Shown: positions 7,583 through 14,730, counted from the first letter of the stretch. The stretch is 64,000 bases of DNA from Methylocystis sp. B8 (GCF_005771425.1 NZ_VBTZ01000006.1:132580-196579); one strand, 5' to 3'. Made by a program: numbers and translations. Notes: generated from the letters alone by a model not told the origin.

Positions 7583-8590
7583 ATGGCTTTAAGTTTTAAC
7601 GCGAACGGTCCGGTCGCCGTCGCCAGATCGCTTTCGCCCGAAGAGTGGAAAGCGCAGGCGAGCTTCGCGCTCGACAAGGACGCCGCCGACAAATTGCCCG
7701 CTGGCGCCCGTGCGAAGTTTCTGGCGCTCCGCAACGAATTGGCCGAAGCGCGCGCGGTCCTCACCGTTCCGCGCGAGAAGCTCGCCGAGGCGCGCGAGAA
7801 GCGCGACAAGGTCAGGCTCCGTCTCGAAAGCCTACGCCGTAACGGAATGCATGAGGGGCACCCGGCTTTCGACGCAGAGAAAGAAGTTTTCGACCGCCTT
7901 AGCGCGGAAGTGAAGCTGGCGAGCGATGAATACTCACGCCGCTCCGCCGCGATCGGTCCGATTGGCGAGCAGATCAGGCGACTCGAAGCCTATACCGCCT
8001 CGCTTCCTCTTTCCGTCGGCATGGCTCCTGCGGTCGCCGTGAAGCTCCCCAAGGGCGCGTCCATCGTCGCCGCGATCGTACAAGCGCGGGAGAAAATCCA
8101 AGAGCACCGCGACGCCATTCAAGCCGCCATCGACGCGCCATGCACGAGCGCCGATGTGAAAAAGCGGATGCGCGCGCAGATCGAGGAGCTCGCAGAATCT
8201 GGTCGGCCGAGCGTTCAGGGCGCGGTCGATTTTGGCGAGCGCATCAAGTTTCCGACGACGCCCGCTGAGGTTTTCGTCGAAAGCAAGCGCGGACACGCCG
8301 ACGTTTCCGATGCGATCGGCCTCGTCGCTTGGTTGTTCAAGGATCAGCTTATCGCCGCGCTCGACGGCGCGCTCGCCGACGTCGCCGACGATGCGAGCGC
8401 ATTGACCGCAGACGAGCGCCGCAGGCGCGTTGCGGACGCTAAGAAGCAATTGCTCGAAGCCGAAAGGATCGAGGAGGCGCTGATCGAACAGGCTCGCCAA
8501 AGCGGTCTGACCATTGGCCGCCGGCATGACGCCGACCCGCGCGCGATCTTGCAGCTTTCCGACTCCGCGCCGGAGGTGCGTGACGATTGA
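7583..8590 (+). CDS. Large hypothetical coiled-coil protein
   Basis: 335 aa, preceded by GGAGACGAAT. Residues 45-110 form a strong charged coiled coil (LRNELAEARAVLTVPREKLA; EAREKRDKVRLRLESL), a second helix (IVQAREKIQEHRDAIQAAID) follows at about 165-190, and a third near the C-terminus. There is a single cysteine, no transmembrane segment and no signal peptide. I recognise no family. A phage-like structural or scaffolding role is conceivable given the two capsid-protease-tail-like proteins downstream, but that is inference from neighbours. Confidence 0.75.
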   Translation: MALSFNANGPVAVARSLSPEEWKAQASFALDKDAADKLPAGARAKFLALRNELAEARAVLTVPREKLAEAREKRDKVRLRLESLRRNGMHEGHPAFDAEKEVFDRLSAEVKLASDEYSRRSAAIGPIGEQIRRLEAYTASLPLSVGMAPAVAVKLPKGASIVAAIVQAREKIQEHRDAIQAAIDAPCTSADVKKRMRAQIEELAESGRPSVQGAVDFGERIKFPTTPAEVFVESKRGHADVSDAIGLVAWLFKDQLIAALDGALADVADDASALTADERRRRVADAKKQLLEAERIEEALIEQARQSGLTIGRRHDADPRAILQLSDSAPEVRDD

Positions 8591-8610
8591 GTTTCGTCCG
8601 GGCTGACGAA

Positions 8611-8656
8611 GCCGGCTGCCGCTTGGTTTAATTCCTTTGGCCATGCGGCGGCCGGC
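8611..8656 (+). other. 12-bp stem hairpin in the intergenic leader
   Basis: GCCGGCTGCCGC (8611-8622) pairs with GCGGCGGCCGGC (8645-8656) through 12 bp with one U.G pair in the plus-strand RNA (A.C on the other strand); the loop is 22 nt. No U-run follows. The next gene has its own Shine-Dalgarno (AAGGAGGGCC) at about 8678-8687, so the hairpin is more likely a processing or stabilising structure than a terminator. Confidence 0.55.
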
Positions 8657-8689
8657 ACACAGAAACAATCAGCCCAAGGAGGGCCATCA

Positions 8690-9001
8690 ATGCAACTTTA
8701 CGACGAGAAAGACCTCGAAAAAGCTTTTGAGGACGGCCGCCGCGAAGCCGCCTCCTCTTCCGGGGATATCGACGCCGCCTATGCCCGCGGAGTCGCTGCC
8801 GAGCGCGAGCGGATCAAAGGCGTGCTGACGAGCTCAGTCGCCGAGAGCGATCCCCGCACCGCCATCATGCTTGTGGTCAGCGGCGTCGACGCCACGCCCG
8901 AGAACATCGCCGCCGTCAATGAAGCGCGGCGCATCGCGGCCGATGCAAGCTGGGCAGAGATCAACGCCAAGCGGACGGCATCGCCCGGTCGCTCGTTTTA
9001 A
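8690..9001 (+). CDS. Small protein with degenerate capsid-protease-tail-like motif
   Basis: 103 aa with a very good Shine-Dalgarno (AAGGAGGGCCATCA). The segment ARGVAAERERIKGVLTSSV followed by DPRTAIMLVVSGVDATPENI has the shape of the short C-terminal motif of many phage prohead proteases and scaffolds (ER.R...ILTS.EA.GR..LA..LAFETDM). The protease domain itself is absent. A sharper copy of the motif occurs in the next gene, 15 bp downstream, so the two may be diverged duplicates. Confidence 0.75.
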   Translation: MQLYDEKDLEKAFEDGRREAASSSGDIDAAYARGVAAERERIKGVLTSSVAESDPRTAIMLVVSGVDATPENIAAVNEARRIAADASWAEINAKRTASPGRSF

Positions 9002-9015
9002 GAGGAGAAACGACA

Positions 9016-9345
9016 ATGTCGACCTACGACAACGATCCGCACTTCGTCGCCTCTCTCGGCGCCGCACTCACCAAAGAGCGAGCCGACGGCCACAACAGCG
9101 CTTATCTCGAAGACTTCGCCGCCGCCTTCACGAAGTCCTACGCCGAGGGGCGCATCGCATACCGACTGCGCTGCAAAGCGATCATTGAGTCGCCGGAAGC
9201 GAAAGGCAGAGAGGTGCAGGCGAAGCACCTCGCCCTCGAAACCGACATGACTGCCGAGCAGGCGATCGCGCTCCTGCGCACCATGGCCTCCTCGTCGTCC
9301 ATCGGCGCGCGTGCTGCCGAGACGATCATCTCTCGACCGCTTTGA
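9016..9345 (+). CDS. Small protein with capsid-protease/scaffold C-terminal-like motif
   Basis: 109 aa behind AGAGGAGAAACGACA. The C-terminal part reads RLRCKAIIESPEAKGREVQA then KHLALETDMTAEQAIALL (about residues 50-90), closely matching the pattern at the C-terminus of phage S49/ClpP-like prohead proteases in alphaproteobacterial prophages. No catalytic domain is present in the 109 aa. It is the last gene of the left operon; a run of hairpins and an intrinsic terminator follow. It could act on a helper phage capsid or be a protein-interaction module; this is inference. Confidence 0.8.
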   Translation: MSTYDNDPHFVASLGAALTKERADGHNSAYLEDFAAAFTKSYAEGRIAYRLRCKAIIESPEAKGREVQAKHLALETDMTAEQAIALLRTMASSSSIGARAAETIISRPL

Positions 9346-9351
9346 ACGGGA

Positions 9352-9555
9352 TTGCCGCGCTTCGCTCCTGTTGCGCGGCGATGACGGGCGGGCGGCGCTT
9401 GCAGACCGCCGTCCGCCCCAAGCCAACAAGGATTGCGTCCGCACTCGCCGCAATGGTGTGGACGCAACCGGGGCGAGCAGGACACCCGATCGTCATCCTG
9501 CTCGCCCTACACCAACGAAGGCGCAAGGCATTGGAATGCAATGCTTTTATTTTTA
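9352..9555 (+). ncRNA. Candidate structured RNA: four long hairpins plus intrinsic terminator
   Basis: Five consecutive stem-loops follow the stop at 9345. H1 is TTGCCGCGC/GCGCGGCGA (9352-9360, 9373-9381). H2 is GGGCGGGCGGC/GCCGTCCGCCC (9386-9396, 9408-9418). H3 is TTGCGTCCGCAC/GTGTGGACGCAA (9433-9444, 9456-9467). H4 is GGGCGAGCAGGA/TCCTGCTCGCCC (9471-9482, 9496-9507). H5 is a terminator (9525-9547) with TTTTATTTTT. Loops of H1-H4 are 12, 11, 11 and 13 nt. Every non-Watson-Crick pair inside a stem is G.U when read as plus-strand RNA and A.C on the other strand, so structure and strand agree. It may be an independent small RNA or the 3' UTR of the left operon. No known RNA family recognised. 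Confidence 0.6.
9525..9555 (+). terminator. Intrinsic terminator ending the left operon / RNA candidate
   Basis: AAGGCATTG (9525-9533) pairs with CAATGCTTT (9539-9547) with one G.U; the loop is GAATG and TTTTATTTTT follows directly. The U-run lies only on the plus-strand side. Confidence 0.8.
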
Positions 9556-9699
9556 AGGTTCCTTTCGAAGCATTCGCTTTGGGGCACGGCGCGGAGGGCC
9601 GATTTTCGCGCGTGAAAAAAAAGTGAATTTTTCCACTTGGGTTGGGAATAGGGAAAGCCGATAAATGCCGCCTCGTAGCCCTTAGACAATCCACCCGGC

Positions 9700-9909
9700 A
9701 TGGTCGAGGTCGGCGACGTGCTCAACGACTTCGAGCTAATGCTTGCAGAAATTCGCCACGATCTGGAACGCAGCTTGGCGTCGTTCGCTATGAGCGGTGA
9801 CGAACACGACGCCGAGCTGCGCGCGATTGATCCCGCGGTAAAGAGAACCTGCGTCCATTTTGAAACCCGGCTTACAAAAGCATTGGAGCGTCACGACACG
9901 CCAGGATAA
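9700..9909 (+). CDS. Small hypothetical acidic helical protein
   Basis: 69 aa, helical and acidic (VEVGDVLNDFELMLAEIRHD). No family is recognised and there is no convincing Shine-Dalgarno before the ATG at 9700. Amino-acid composition looks protein-like and the frame is not the shadow of another gene. The AT-rich 9541-9660 upstream could provide a promoter after the operon terminator. Confidence 0.45.
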   Translation: MVEVGDVLNDFELMLAEIRHDLERSLASFAMSGDEHDAELRAIDPAVKRTCVHFETRLTKALERHDTPG

Positions 9910-10201
9910 TAACGGCCAGATGTCCGTCTAATGCTGTTTCTTGAAGAAATGCTCCGGCCGAGCGAATTTCAAAAGGCGTCAGACGATTAATCTCAAATAG
10001 GAGTTCCACCGGCCCGCGCCATCCTCATGCACGTGCGCGAGATCCATCGTGGGGCTGCGGAAGGCATGTCAGGGGAAAGGGCTGCGGGGCCGGTGTATCT
10101 TCTTCGTTGTGAAAGACGGCCAGCGATCGGCGCAAAACCTTTGACGCAGGCGTCTCCATCGGTTCAAATACTGCGAAAATTAACTATTCAAAGGGATTCG
10201 T
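9910..10201. other. Intergenic region upstream of the two-gene cargo cassette
   Basis: The 292 bp have no convincing frame. CACCGGCCC (10008-10016) and GGGGCCGGTG (about 10087-10096) are complementary but far apart. AT-rich DNA just before 10202 (AAATTAACTATTCAAAGGGATTC) holds the presumed start signals of the cassette. Confidence 0.4.
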
Positions 10202-10555
10202 ATGAGCGAATCTGTGGATGGTTTCTTCACTGCATTTTTGACCGGAAAGGCAGGAAGCGGCTTTTCGATGTTCGTCATCCGCAAGGGAAAGCTTGTGGGA
10301 TCCGATATGCTTGGTGCTGTTTACGACGGACGCATCGAACAAGACGGCGCGGACGCCTACAAGGTCATATTAGGCGTTCGACTGCCGCCCAATCTTCCTT
10401 TGATTCAAGGCGGGATGAGCGGTCCTTTTGGTGACACTTATGAGATGAGTTTCAATCTGCCGCACGAGTTTACTTCTCAGAGCTTCGTGCGGATTGACAC
10501 CAAGCACGGACCGCTCAATGCGAAGATCGTGAAAATTCGAGCCTTAGATGATTGA
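10202..10555 (+). CDS. GrlR-like small regulatory-fold protein (tentative)
   Basis: 117 aa. VDGFFTAFLTGKAGSGFSMF, VIRKGKLVGSDMLGAVYDGR and the beta-rich body resemble the GrlR-type fold, a small barrel first described as a negative regulator of type III secretion and widespread as orphan genes in Rhizobiales. The resemblance is of pattern only. Base composition is lower in GC than in flanking genes. Its last 8 bp overlap the next gene (ATG at 10548), so the two form a coupled cassette. No secretion system is nearby, so the regulatory target, if any, is unknown. Confidence 0.7.
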   Translation: MSESVDGFFTAFLTGKAGSGFSMFVIRKGKLVGSDMLGAVYDGRIEQDGADAYKVILGVRLPPNLPLIQGGMSGPFGDTYEMSFNLPHEFTSQSFVRIDTKHGPLNAKIVKIRALDD

Positions 10556-11120
10556 TATTGACCCGCAAGCGCTGAGCGCCGTCGCCGCAACTGCGTCAGC
10601 GCTTGCTGCTGCTCTTTCGGTTTACGCTACGTGGCGTGGGCCTCAAGCCGCTGCAACGCTTGCTGAAATGATGCGTCGAGACTCTGAGAAAAGCCAAGAG
10701 CGCCAGCGCCAAAAGTTCATCATCTTTACAACTCTGATGCAGGAGAGATCAGCCGTCTATACCGAGAATGCGGTGCGCGCGCTCAACTTGATTGATGTTG
10801 TATTTCATGATTCCAAGCCGGTCCGGGAGGCATGGGCAGAGTTATACCTTGCGTTCAATTCGCAGCAAGTTGCGCACGGACAAGGTTTCGATGAAAAATT
10901 ACGAAGGCTGTTAGCGACGATGGCCAATGACATTGGTCTTGGCGATAAATTCGGTGCCACTGACTTGAGCAGAGTTTATATCCCAAACGCGTTGCAACAA
11001 GAGCGTATCATCCGCGACATGGAACGACAGCAAGCCCTCGCTCGACTTCAGGCAAACATGCCGCCGTCCGCCAACACAGCGCCCCCGGTAACCAATCTAT
11101 TCCCTCCCGCCCCAGAGTAA
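10548..11120 (+). CDS. Membrane-anchored DUF6680-like protein
   Basis: 190 aa. The N-terminal hydrophobic helix (AVAATASALAAALSVYATW, residues 10-30) is followed by a cytosolic helical domain: QKFIIFTTLMQERSAVYTEN, VRALNLIDVVFHDSKPVREA and WAELYLAFN, a pattern I associate with the uncharacterised DUF6680 family. The C-terminal 30 residues are Pro/Asn-rich and disordered. It overlaps the GrlR-like gene by 8 bp. Codon use is more AT-rich at third positions than in the chromosomal genes, suggesting acquired cargo. Function unknown. Confidence 0.75.
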   Translation: MIDIDPQALSAVAATASALAAALSVYATWRGPQAAATLAEMMRRDSEKSQERQRQKFIIFTTLMQERSAVYTENAVRALNLIDVVFHDSKPVREAWAELYLAFNSQQVAHGQGFDEKLRRLLATMANDIGLGDKFGATDLSRVYIPNALQQERIIRDMERQQALARLQANMPPSANTAPPVTNLFPPAPE

Positions 11121-11157
11121 GAACTGAGGCCGTTGTCGAGCCTATGAAATATTGGGG

Positions 11158-11250
11158 GGACGCAAAAAAAGCCAGCTCGCTGCGTCCGCCTCCGCGCTGA
11201 CAAGCTGCTCGACGATTTGCAGAAGGCGGCCGGCGGGAGGCCGTCCCGCC
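11158..11250 (+). other. Two perfect 7-bp hairpins downstream of the cargo cassette
   Basis: GGACGCA (11158-11164) pairs with TGCGTCC (11181-11187), and GGCGGGA (11232-11238) with TCCCGCC (11244-11250). The first contains an A-run in its loop. The stem core TGCGTCC also appears in hairpin H3 of the RNA candidate at 9434-9440. Neither is followed by a U-run on the plus strand; they may stabilise the transcript end or separate the cassette from the convergent gene at 11283. Confidence 0.4.
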
Positions 11251-11282
11251 ATGTGATTGCACCGCCTTGCGCAATTCCCTTT

Positions 11283-11507
11283 TTAACGGCCCGCAGATGG
11301 GCGCCAGCCCTTCCGCTGTATCCAGCGGTAATAGGCTCGCGCATCTGATTGATACAGGCCGAGCGCCGCGGCTATGATGGGGACCACGCTCTCCATAGGC
11401 TTGTCGGTGTGGCGAGCCATAATCTCGTAGGCCAATTGACGCTTGGTAATTATACTCAGTCCTTTCCTCGCCAGCGGCCTTGGCGCTTCGCGCCCCTCTC
11501 GCAGCAA
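11283..11507 (-). CDS. Small hypothetical helical protein
   Basis: Up to 74 aa. The conserved-looking core is ITKRQLAYEIMARHTDKPME then VVPIIAAALGLYQSDARAYY and RWIQRKG, a helical repeat typical of uncharacterised small proteins in alphaproteobacterial islands. The start is uncertain: TTG at 11507 gives the longest form, while the ATG at 11420 (MARHTDK) gives 45 aa. It reads toward the cargo cassette. No function can be assigned. Confidence 0.5.
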   Translation of the reverse strand: MLREGREAPRPLARKGLSIITKRQLAYEIMARHTDKPMESVVPIIAAALGLYQSDARAYYRWIQRKGWRPSAGR

Positions 11508-11612
11508 CGCAATAAGCCGCTCGCGCGTTATCTTGCAAGCTCCGCCGGTATGAAATTACGCAATATGACCGGGTCCGAAACTGACCCAGTCTTTGGCGGC
11601 CTGCCGCCATTG

Positions 11613-11720
11613 TTAGACGGATGCGCGCAACTCCGCGAGCCGTCTTTCGGCGATGGCGGCAACGAGGCGGAACTGCGTGACGTCGTCAGCGCCCGGTGCC
11701 TAGTCGGCGGCGTTGTTCAT
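11613..11720 (-). pseudogene. Remnant of a small gene with an in-frame stop
   Basis: On the minus strand the frame reads MNNAAD, then a TAG, then APGADDVTQFRLVAAIAERR and LAELRASV to a TAA. The second part looks like a genuine helical protein end, so this is probably a decayed small gene. It is too short to identify. Confidence 0.3.
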
Positions 11721-11950
11721 TCGCTCTAGAACGGAATTTAGCGTGTCATTCCCGAGTCTGATGCTCACCAGAATCTTACGAGATCGCGACGTGAGCGATC
11801 TACGACTGCCCAGCCTTTCCGAGAAGTCATCCACTCAGCAAATCATTGACCATCAATTTTTATTGGATAGCATCCTGTTTCCCTAAGACGCATCAGCATA
11901 TCTCAGTTCAACTTTCCAAGTGATCTCTTGTAATGATTCGGGAGGGAAAT
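11721..11950. other. AT-rich promoter region of the fibre-like gene
   Basis: This stretch is far lower in GC than its surroundings. It includes TTGACC at 11846-11851 as a possible -35 element and the near-palindrome CCATCAATTTTTATTGG. A strong Shine-Dalgarno (GGAGGGAAAT) at 11941-11950 decides the ATG at 11951. No gene was seen. Confidence 0.4.
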
Positions 11951-13105
11951 ATGGGCGATCTATCCTTGGAGGATTTCAACACTGCAACAGCGTCAACGGT
12001 ATTGGCGGGTCGCAGTGAAGCTGACGGCTCCTTCAATGGCGACGTCGTCTTAGCAGTCGAAGCTCAGACATTGGCTGATCACGCAGTTGCCGGCATCAGA
12101 ACAGTCGGACAGGGAGCGCCCGCACTGCTCGGGCTTGGACAGGGAGCACCCGCGCTGCTCGGGCTTTCTGATAATGCGGGAGTCGTCGGCGTCGGAACCG
12201 CTGGCGTTATTGGTCGGACGGATAACAAACGTTCAAGACTTCCCCCGACATTCGACAATGTAGGTGTGCTTGGCAGCTCATTCGGGGACCAATTAGCGGC
12301 AGGAATGATCGGAGAAAGCGACGTCGGATATGGGGTATATGCGGTAACGACAGCGGGCACTGGGGTCCGAGGCGACTCCGACAACGTTGGCGTTATGGGT
12401 TCTGGCCTCAACAGATTTGGGGTCGTAGGGCAATCGTTAGGATCGGGTGTCTTTGGACTTGGCGGCACAGTTGGAGTGAGAGGTCAGGCGGATAGGCCAG
12501 CTTGTAACGGCGTGTGGGGCAGCAGTGATAATGGAATTGGCGTTTTAGGCACCTCCCTCAAGAACGTTGGAGTTTACGGACAGTGCGGCGCACGGCCACG
12601 CACTCCGGGCGTTGCCGCGGGGTTTTTCGTGGGCCCTGTAATCGTAGTTGGCAGCTTCACCGCTTACGGGGCAAAGAGTGCCGCCGTGCCGTGCGACGAT
12701 GGCACGTATCGTCTGTTATACGCGGTAGAAAGTCCTGAAAGCTGGTTCGAGGACTTCGGCGATGCCCAGCTTGAATCTGGCAAGGCGAGGGTGGACTTGG
12801 ACCCTAAATTCGCTTCCTGCATCAAAGCCAAAGGGTATCATGTCTTTCTGACTGCCTGCAGTGACTGCAATGGTCTCTATGTCTCACGAAGAGATAAGAC
12901 AGGCTTTGAAGTGCGTGAGAGCCAACGCGGAAAAAGCAACGCGCGCTTTTCATTCCGGATCGTTGGCAAGCGGAAGGATATTTCCGCTGAAAGGTTCGCT
13001 TCGGCACCATCCTCAAACGATCTCCTGAAAGCAGTCGAACCGTCATTGAAGTGTGAACGCTTTAAGATGCCAGAACAACCGAAGCGCCGGAAAAAGCGGC
13101 TCTGA
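11951..13105 (+). CDS. Glycine-repeat fibre-like protein with conserved C-terminal domain
   Basis: 384 aa from the ATG at 11951, chosen over the ATG at 11933 because GGAGGGAAAT directly precedes it. Residues 60-210 are made of repeats of the form GVxGxSxxG (NVGVLGSSFGD; NVGVMGSGLNR; NGIGVLGTSLKNVGVYG), a beta-helix or fibre-like pattern found in tail fibres and surface proteins. The C-terminal domain (SPESWFEDFGDAQLESG; YHVFLTACSDCNGLYV) is a recurrent cap in such repeat proteins of bacteria and phages. The tail is basic (PKRRKKRL). There is no signal peptide. It could be a surface or tail-associated protein; function unproven. Confidence 0.8.
   Translation: MGDLSLEDFNTATASTVLAGRSEADGSFNGDVVLAVEAQTLADHAVAGIRTVGQGAPALLGLGQGAPALLGLSDNAGVVGVGTAGVIGRTDNKRSRLPPTFDNVGVLGSSFGDQLAAGMIGESDVGYGVYAVTTAGTGVRGDSDNVGVMGSGLNRFGVVGQSLGSGVFGLGGTVGVRGQADRPACNGVWGSSDNGIGVLGTSLKNVGVYGQCGARPRTPGVAAGFFVGPVIVVGSFTAYGAKSAAVPCDDGTYRLLYAVESPESWFEDFGDAQLESGKARVDLDPKFASCIKAKGYHVFLTACSDCNGLYVSRRDKTGFEVRESQRGKSNARFSFRIVGKRKDISAERFASAPSSNDLLKAVEPSLKCERFKMPEQPKRRKKRL
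12107..12166 (+). repeat. 30-bp tandem duplication inside the fibre-like gene
   Basis: Positions 12107-12136 and 12137-12166 are identical except for two bases, and both changes are synonymous Ala codons (GCG/GCA swapped). The unit is exactly ten codons (GQGAPALLGL), so the reading frame is kept. Confidence 0.9.
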
Positions 13106-13192
13106 GCCTGCGACGCAAAGATCGTCTCGATCTGTCGACGTCGTCGATGACCCATCGCTCACAGAACGATCGCCGCCGAATTCAGCGTTTCG

Positions 13193-13486
13193 ATGCGCGT
13201 AGGCGGAGTTCGAGCGGCGGGGGAAACCGTATCGAGATGGGAGAGTGAGGCCCAGCCGATGGGCGCTTCCGCGGAGAAAGTCCTGCGCCTCGTCGTCTGC
13301 GAAGAACTCAAAGAGCAGGCGCCGGGCGTCACATATAATGCGGCTATGCTCGCAAGCCTGGAAATCACTGACCCGTGGCGCGATGATCCAAACTATGAAG
13401 CGCCGCCGATCGAATTCATTTTCGGTCGCCTAAAAGAGCAATCCGGCAAGATTGTCGAGGCGTGGGATACCAGACTCGCCGCGTGA
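13193..13486 (+). pseudogene. 5'-truncated MqsA/YgiT-type HTH antitoxin remnant
   Basis: The frame encodes AAGETVSRWESEAQPMGASA and EKVLRLVVCEEL, matching the recognition helix and following helix of MqsA-type XRE antitoxins (ETVSRWENG.QPMG...E.LLRL). The zinc-finger N-terminal half and the first HTH helix are missing. The frame upstream of the ATG at 13193 has no homology-like sequence, so this looks like the 3' half of a gene. A short protein of 97 aa might still be made. No MqsR-type toxin is adjacent. Confidence 0.5.
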
Positions 13487-13495
13487 TCCCACAAC

Positions 13496-13532
13496 AAAAA
13501 CGTCCCGCCGTTACATCCACGGTCGGGCTTTG
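13496..13532. terminator. Hairpin terminator candidate
   Basis: CCCGCCGT (13504-13511) pairs with ACGG (13519-13522) and CGGG (13524-13527) around the loop TACATCC, with one bulge. There is an A-run before it (AAAAA, giving T5 on the minus strand) and CTTT after it. It shares the TTACATCC loop with the hairpin at 14864-14897. It separates the antitoxin remnant from the SRAP gene. Confidence 0.45.
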
Positions 13533-13552
13533 AGGTCTGCTATGCTGCCGGC

Positions 13553-14218
13553 ATGTGCGGCCGGTTTACGCAGCATCTGTCTTGGGAAGAGCTCCAGCGC
13601 CTCGCCGATCTGATCGGCCAGCCGCGCAATCTCGCGCCGCGCTATAACATCGCCCCCACCACGCAGATTGAGGTCATTCGGCCTACGGCAGCCGGCAACG
13701 AGCTCGTTCCGATGCGCTGGGGACTTGCGCCGTCTTGGTGGAAAAAGCCGCTGGGCGCGCTTCCTGCAACGTTCAACGCCCGCGCCGAGACGGTCGCCGA
13801 GAAGCCGATGTTCCGATCGGCGTTCAAGTCGCGACGCTGCGTCATCCCGGCGTCCGGGTTTTACGAATGGACCGGCAAGCCCGGCGCGAAGACGCCGCAT
13901 TATTTCTCATCGCCTGACGGCCGGCTGCTTGCGTTGGCCGCTCTATGGGAAAGCTGGCGTGATCCCGAGAGCGACGCGAAGGTCGACTCGGCGACCATCA
14001 TCGTCGGACCGGCGAACGAATGGATGCAGCGCTTTCACAATCGAATGCCGGTCATTCTCGACTGGCGCGACGTCAGCGCATGGATGACGGGCGACGATCC
14101 CGGCACGCTGTTGCGGCCTGCGCTGGAAGACGCCTTGCAAGAGTGGGTTGTTTCGTCGCGCGTCAACCGCTCGGGCGTCGCCGACGATGATCCTGCGCTT
14201 ATCCTGCCGGTCGCGTGA
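13553..14218 (+). CDS. SRAP-family protein (SOS response-associated peptidase, YedK/HMCES-like)
   Basis: 221 aa. The catalytic Cys2 follows the initiator Met (MCGRFTQH). Other family features are present: NIAPT, MRWGLAPSWW, FNARAETV, RRCVIPASGFYEW and the C-terminal FHNRMPVIL with its active-site histidine. SRAP proteins crosslink through Cys2 to abasic sites in single-stranded DNA and protect them; they are common on islands and prophages. The length is normal and all key residues are present, so it is probably functional. Its GTGA stop/start overlap couples it to the next small gene. Confidence 0.95.
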   Translation: MCGRFTQHLSWEELQRLADLIGQPRNLAPRYNIAPTTQIEVIRPTAAGNELVPMRWGLAPSWWKKPLGALPATFNARAETVAEKPMFRSAFKSRRCVIPASGFYEWTGKPGAKTPHYFSSPDGRLLALAALWESWRDPESDAKVDSATIIVGPANEWMQRFHNRMPVILDWRDVSAWMTGDDPGTLLRPALEDALQEWVVSSRVNRSGVADDDPALILPVA

Positions 14219-14433
14219 CGGCGACAGCGCCTTACGCCCTGCCGTTGCGCGTGCGCAAGATCGGCGAGTCCTACGTCGTCGCCGACCTAAACGGCATTGC
14301 GCTCGCCTATGTCTATTTCGAAGACGAGCCGACCCGGCGTGGAATCGCCAAACGGCTCACTTCGGATGACGCCAAGGCGGTTGCGCAGACGATCGCTCGG
14401 GCGCTGACGGAGGACGCGAAGAATGGCTCATAG
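14215..14433 (+). CDS. Hypothetical small protein coupled to SRAP gene
   Basis: 72 aa, GTG start overlapping the SRAP stop (GTGA at 14215). The sequence LRVRKIGESYVVADLNGIAL then AYVYFEDEPTRRG and KRLTSDDAKAVAQTIARAL is a small conserved-looking alpha/beta protein frequent in Rhizobiales genomes without known function. The C-terminal helix is amphipathic. Coupling to the SRAP gene suggests co-expression during DNA damage, by inference. Confidence 0.75.
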   Translation: MTATAPYALPLRVRKIGESYVVADLNGIALAYVYFEDEPTRRGIAKRLTSDDAKAVAQTIARALTEDAKNGS

Positions 14434-14478
14434 GAAAGCCGAAAAAGGAAGGAAAAGGAACGCGGTAGTGTCTTAATT

Positions 14479-14730
14479 TTATCGCTCGTGAGTTTTTGTT
14501 GGACTGTTTGGGCAGCCAGGTCCAAGAGTCATGCTCCCGCACCACCTGCATTTGTTCCCGCTGCCATGACGGTGTCGACCCGTTGGACTGTTTGGGCAGC
14601 CCTGACCGTAGGCCATTGAGTTGCAATACTCGCAATGTCGAGAATCTGTTGCATGTTGATGGCGCTTGTTCGGGCTATTCGGACACCCAGAGCCAAAAGC
14701 GATTGACCCGCAATAGACACACTTACTCAT
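14479..14730 (-). CDS. Triple zinc-ribbon repeat protein
   Basis: 83 aa composed entirely of three tandem units of about 27 residues: CVYCGSIAFGSGCPNSPNKRH, CEYCNSMAYGQGCPNSPTGRH and CRWCGSMTLGPGCPNSPTKTH (each given in shortened form). Each unit is C-x2-C-x8-C-x6-H, a plausible zinc site, so the protein would bind three metal ions. No linker or other domain exists. It is the only gene on this strand between the SRAP pair and 14935. Related single or double units occur in hypothetical proteins; no function is known to me. Confidence 0.8.
   Translation of the reverse strand: MSKCVYCGSIAFGSGCPNSPNKRHQHATDSRHCEYCNSMAYGQGCPNSPTGRHRHGSGNKCRWCGSMTLGPGCPNSPTKTHER

Noticed and set aside
9326..9694. 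Open frames on both strands across the hairpin run
   Set aside because: Composition is not protein-like, the plus frame starts at TTG without a ribosome site, and the region is better explained by RNA structure.
10027..10434. 135-aa frame over the GrlR-like gene
   Set aside because: It is a shadow of the 10202 gene in another frame with arginine-rich composition.
11933..11950. Start of the fibre-like gene at 11933
   Set aside because: No ribosome-binding site precedes it, whereas GGAGGGAAAT is directly before 11951.
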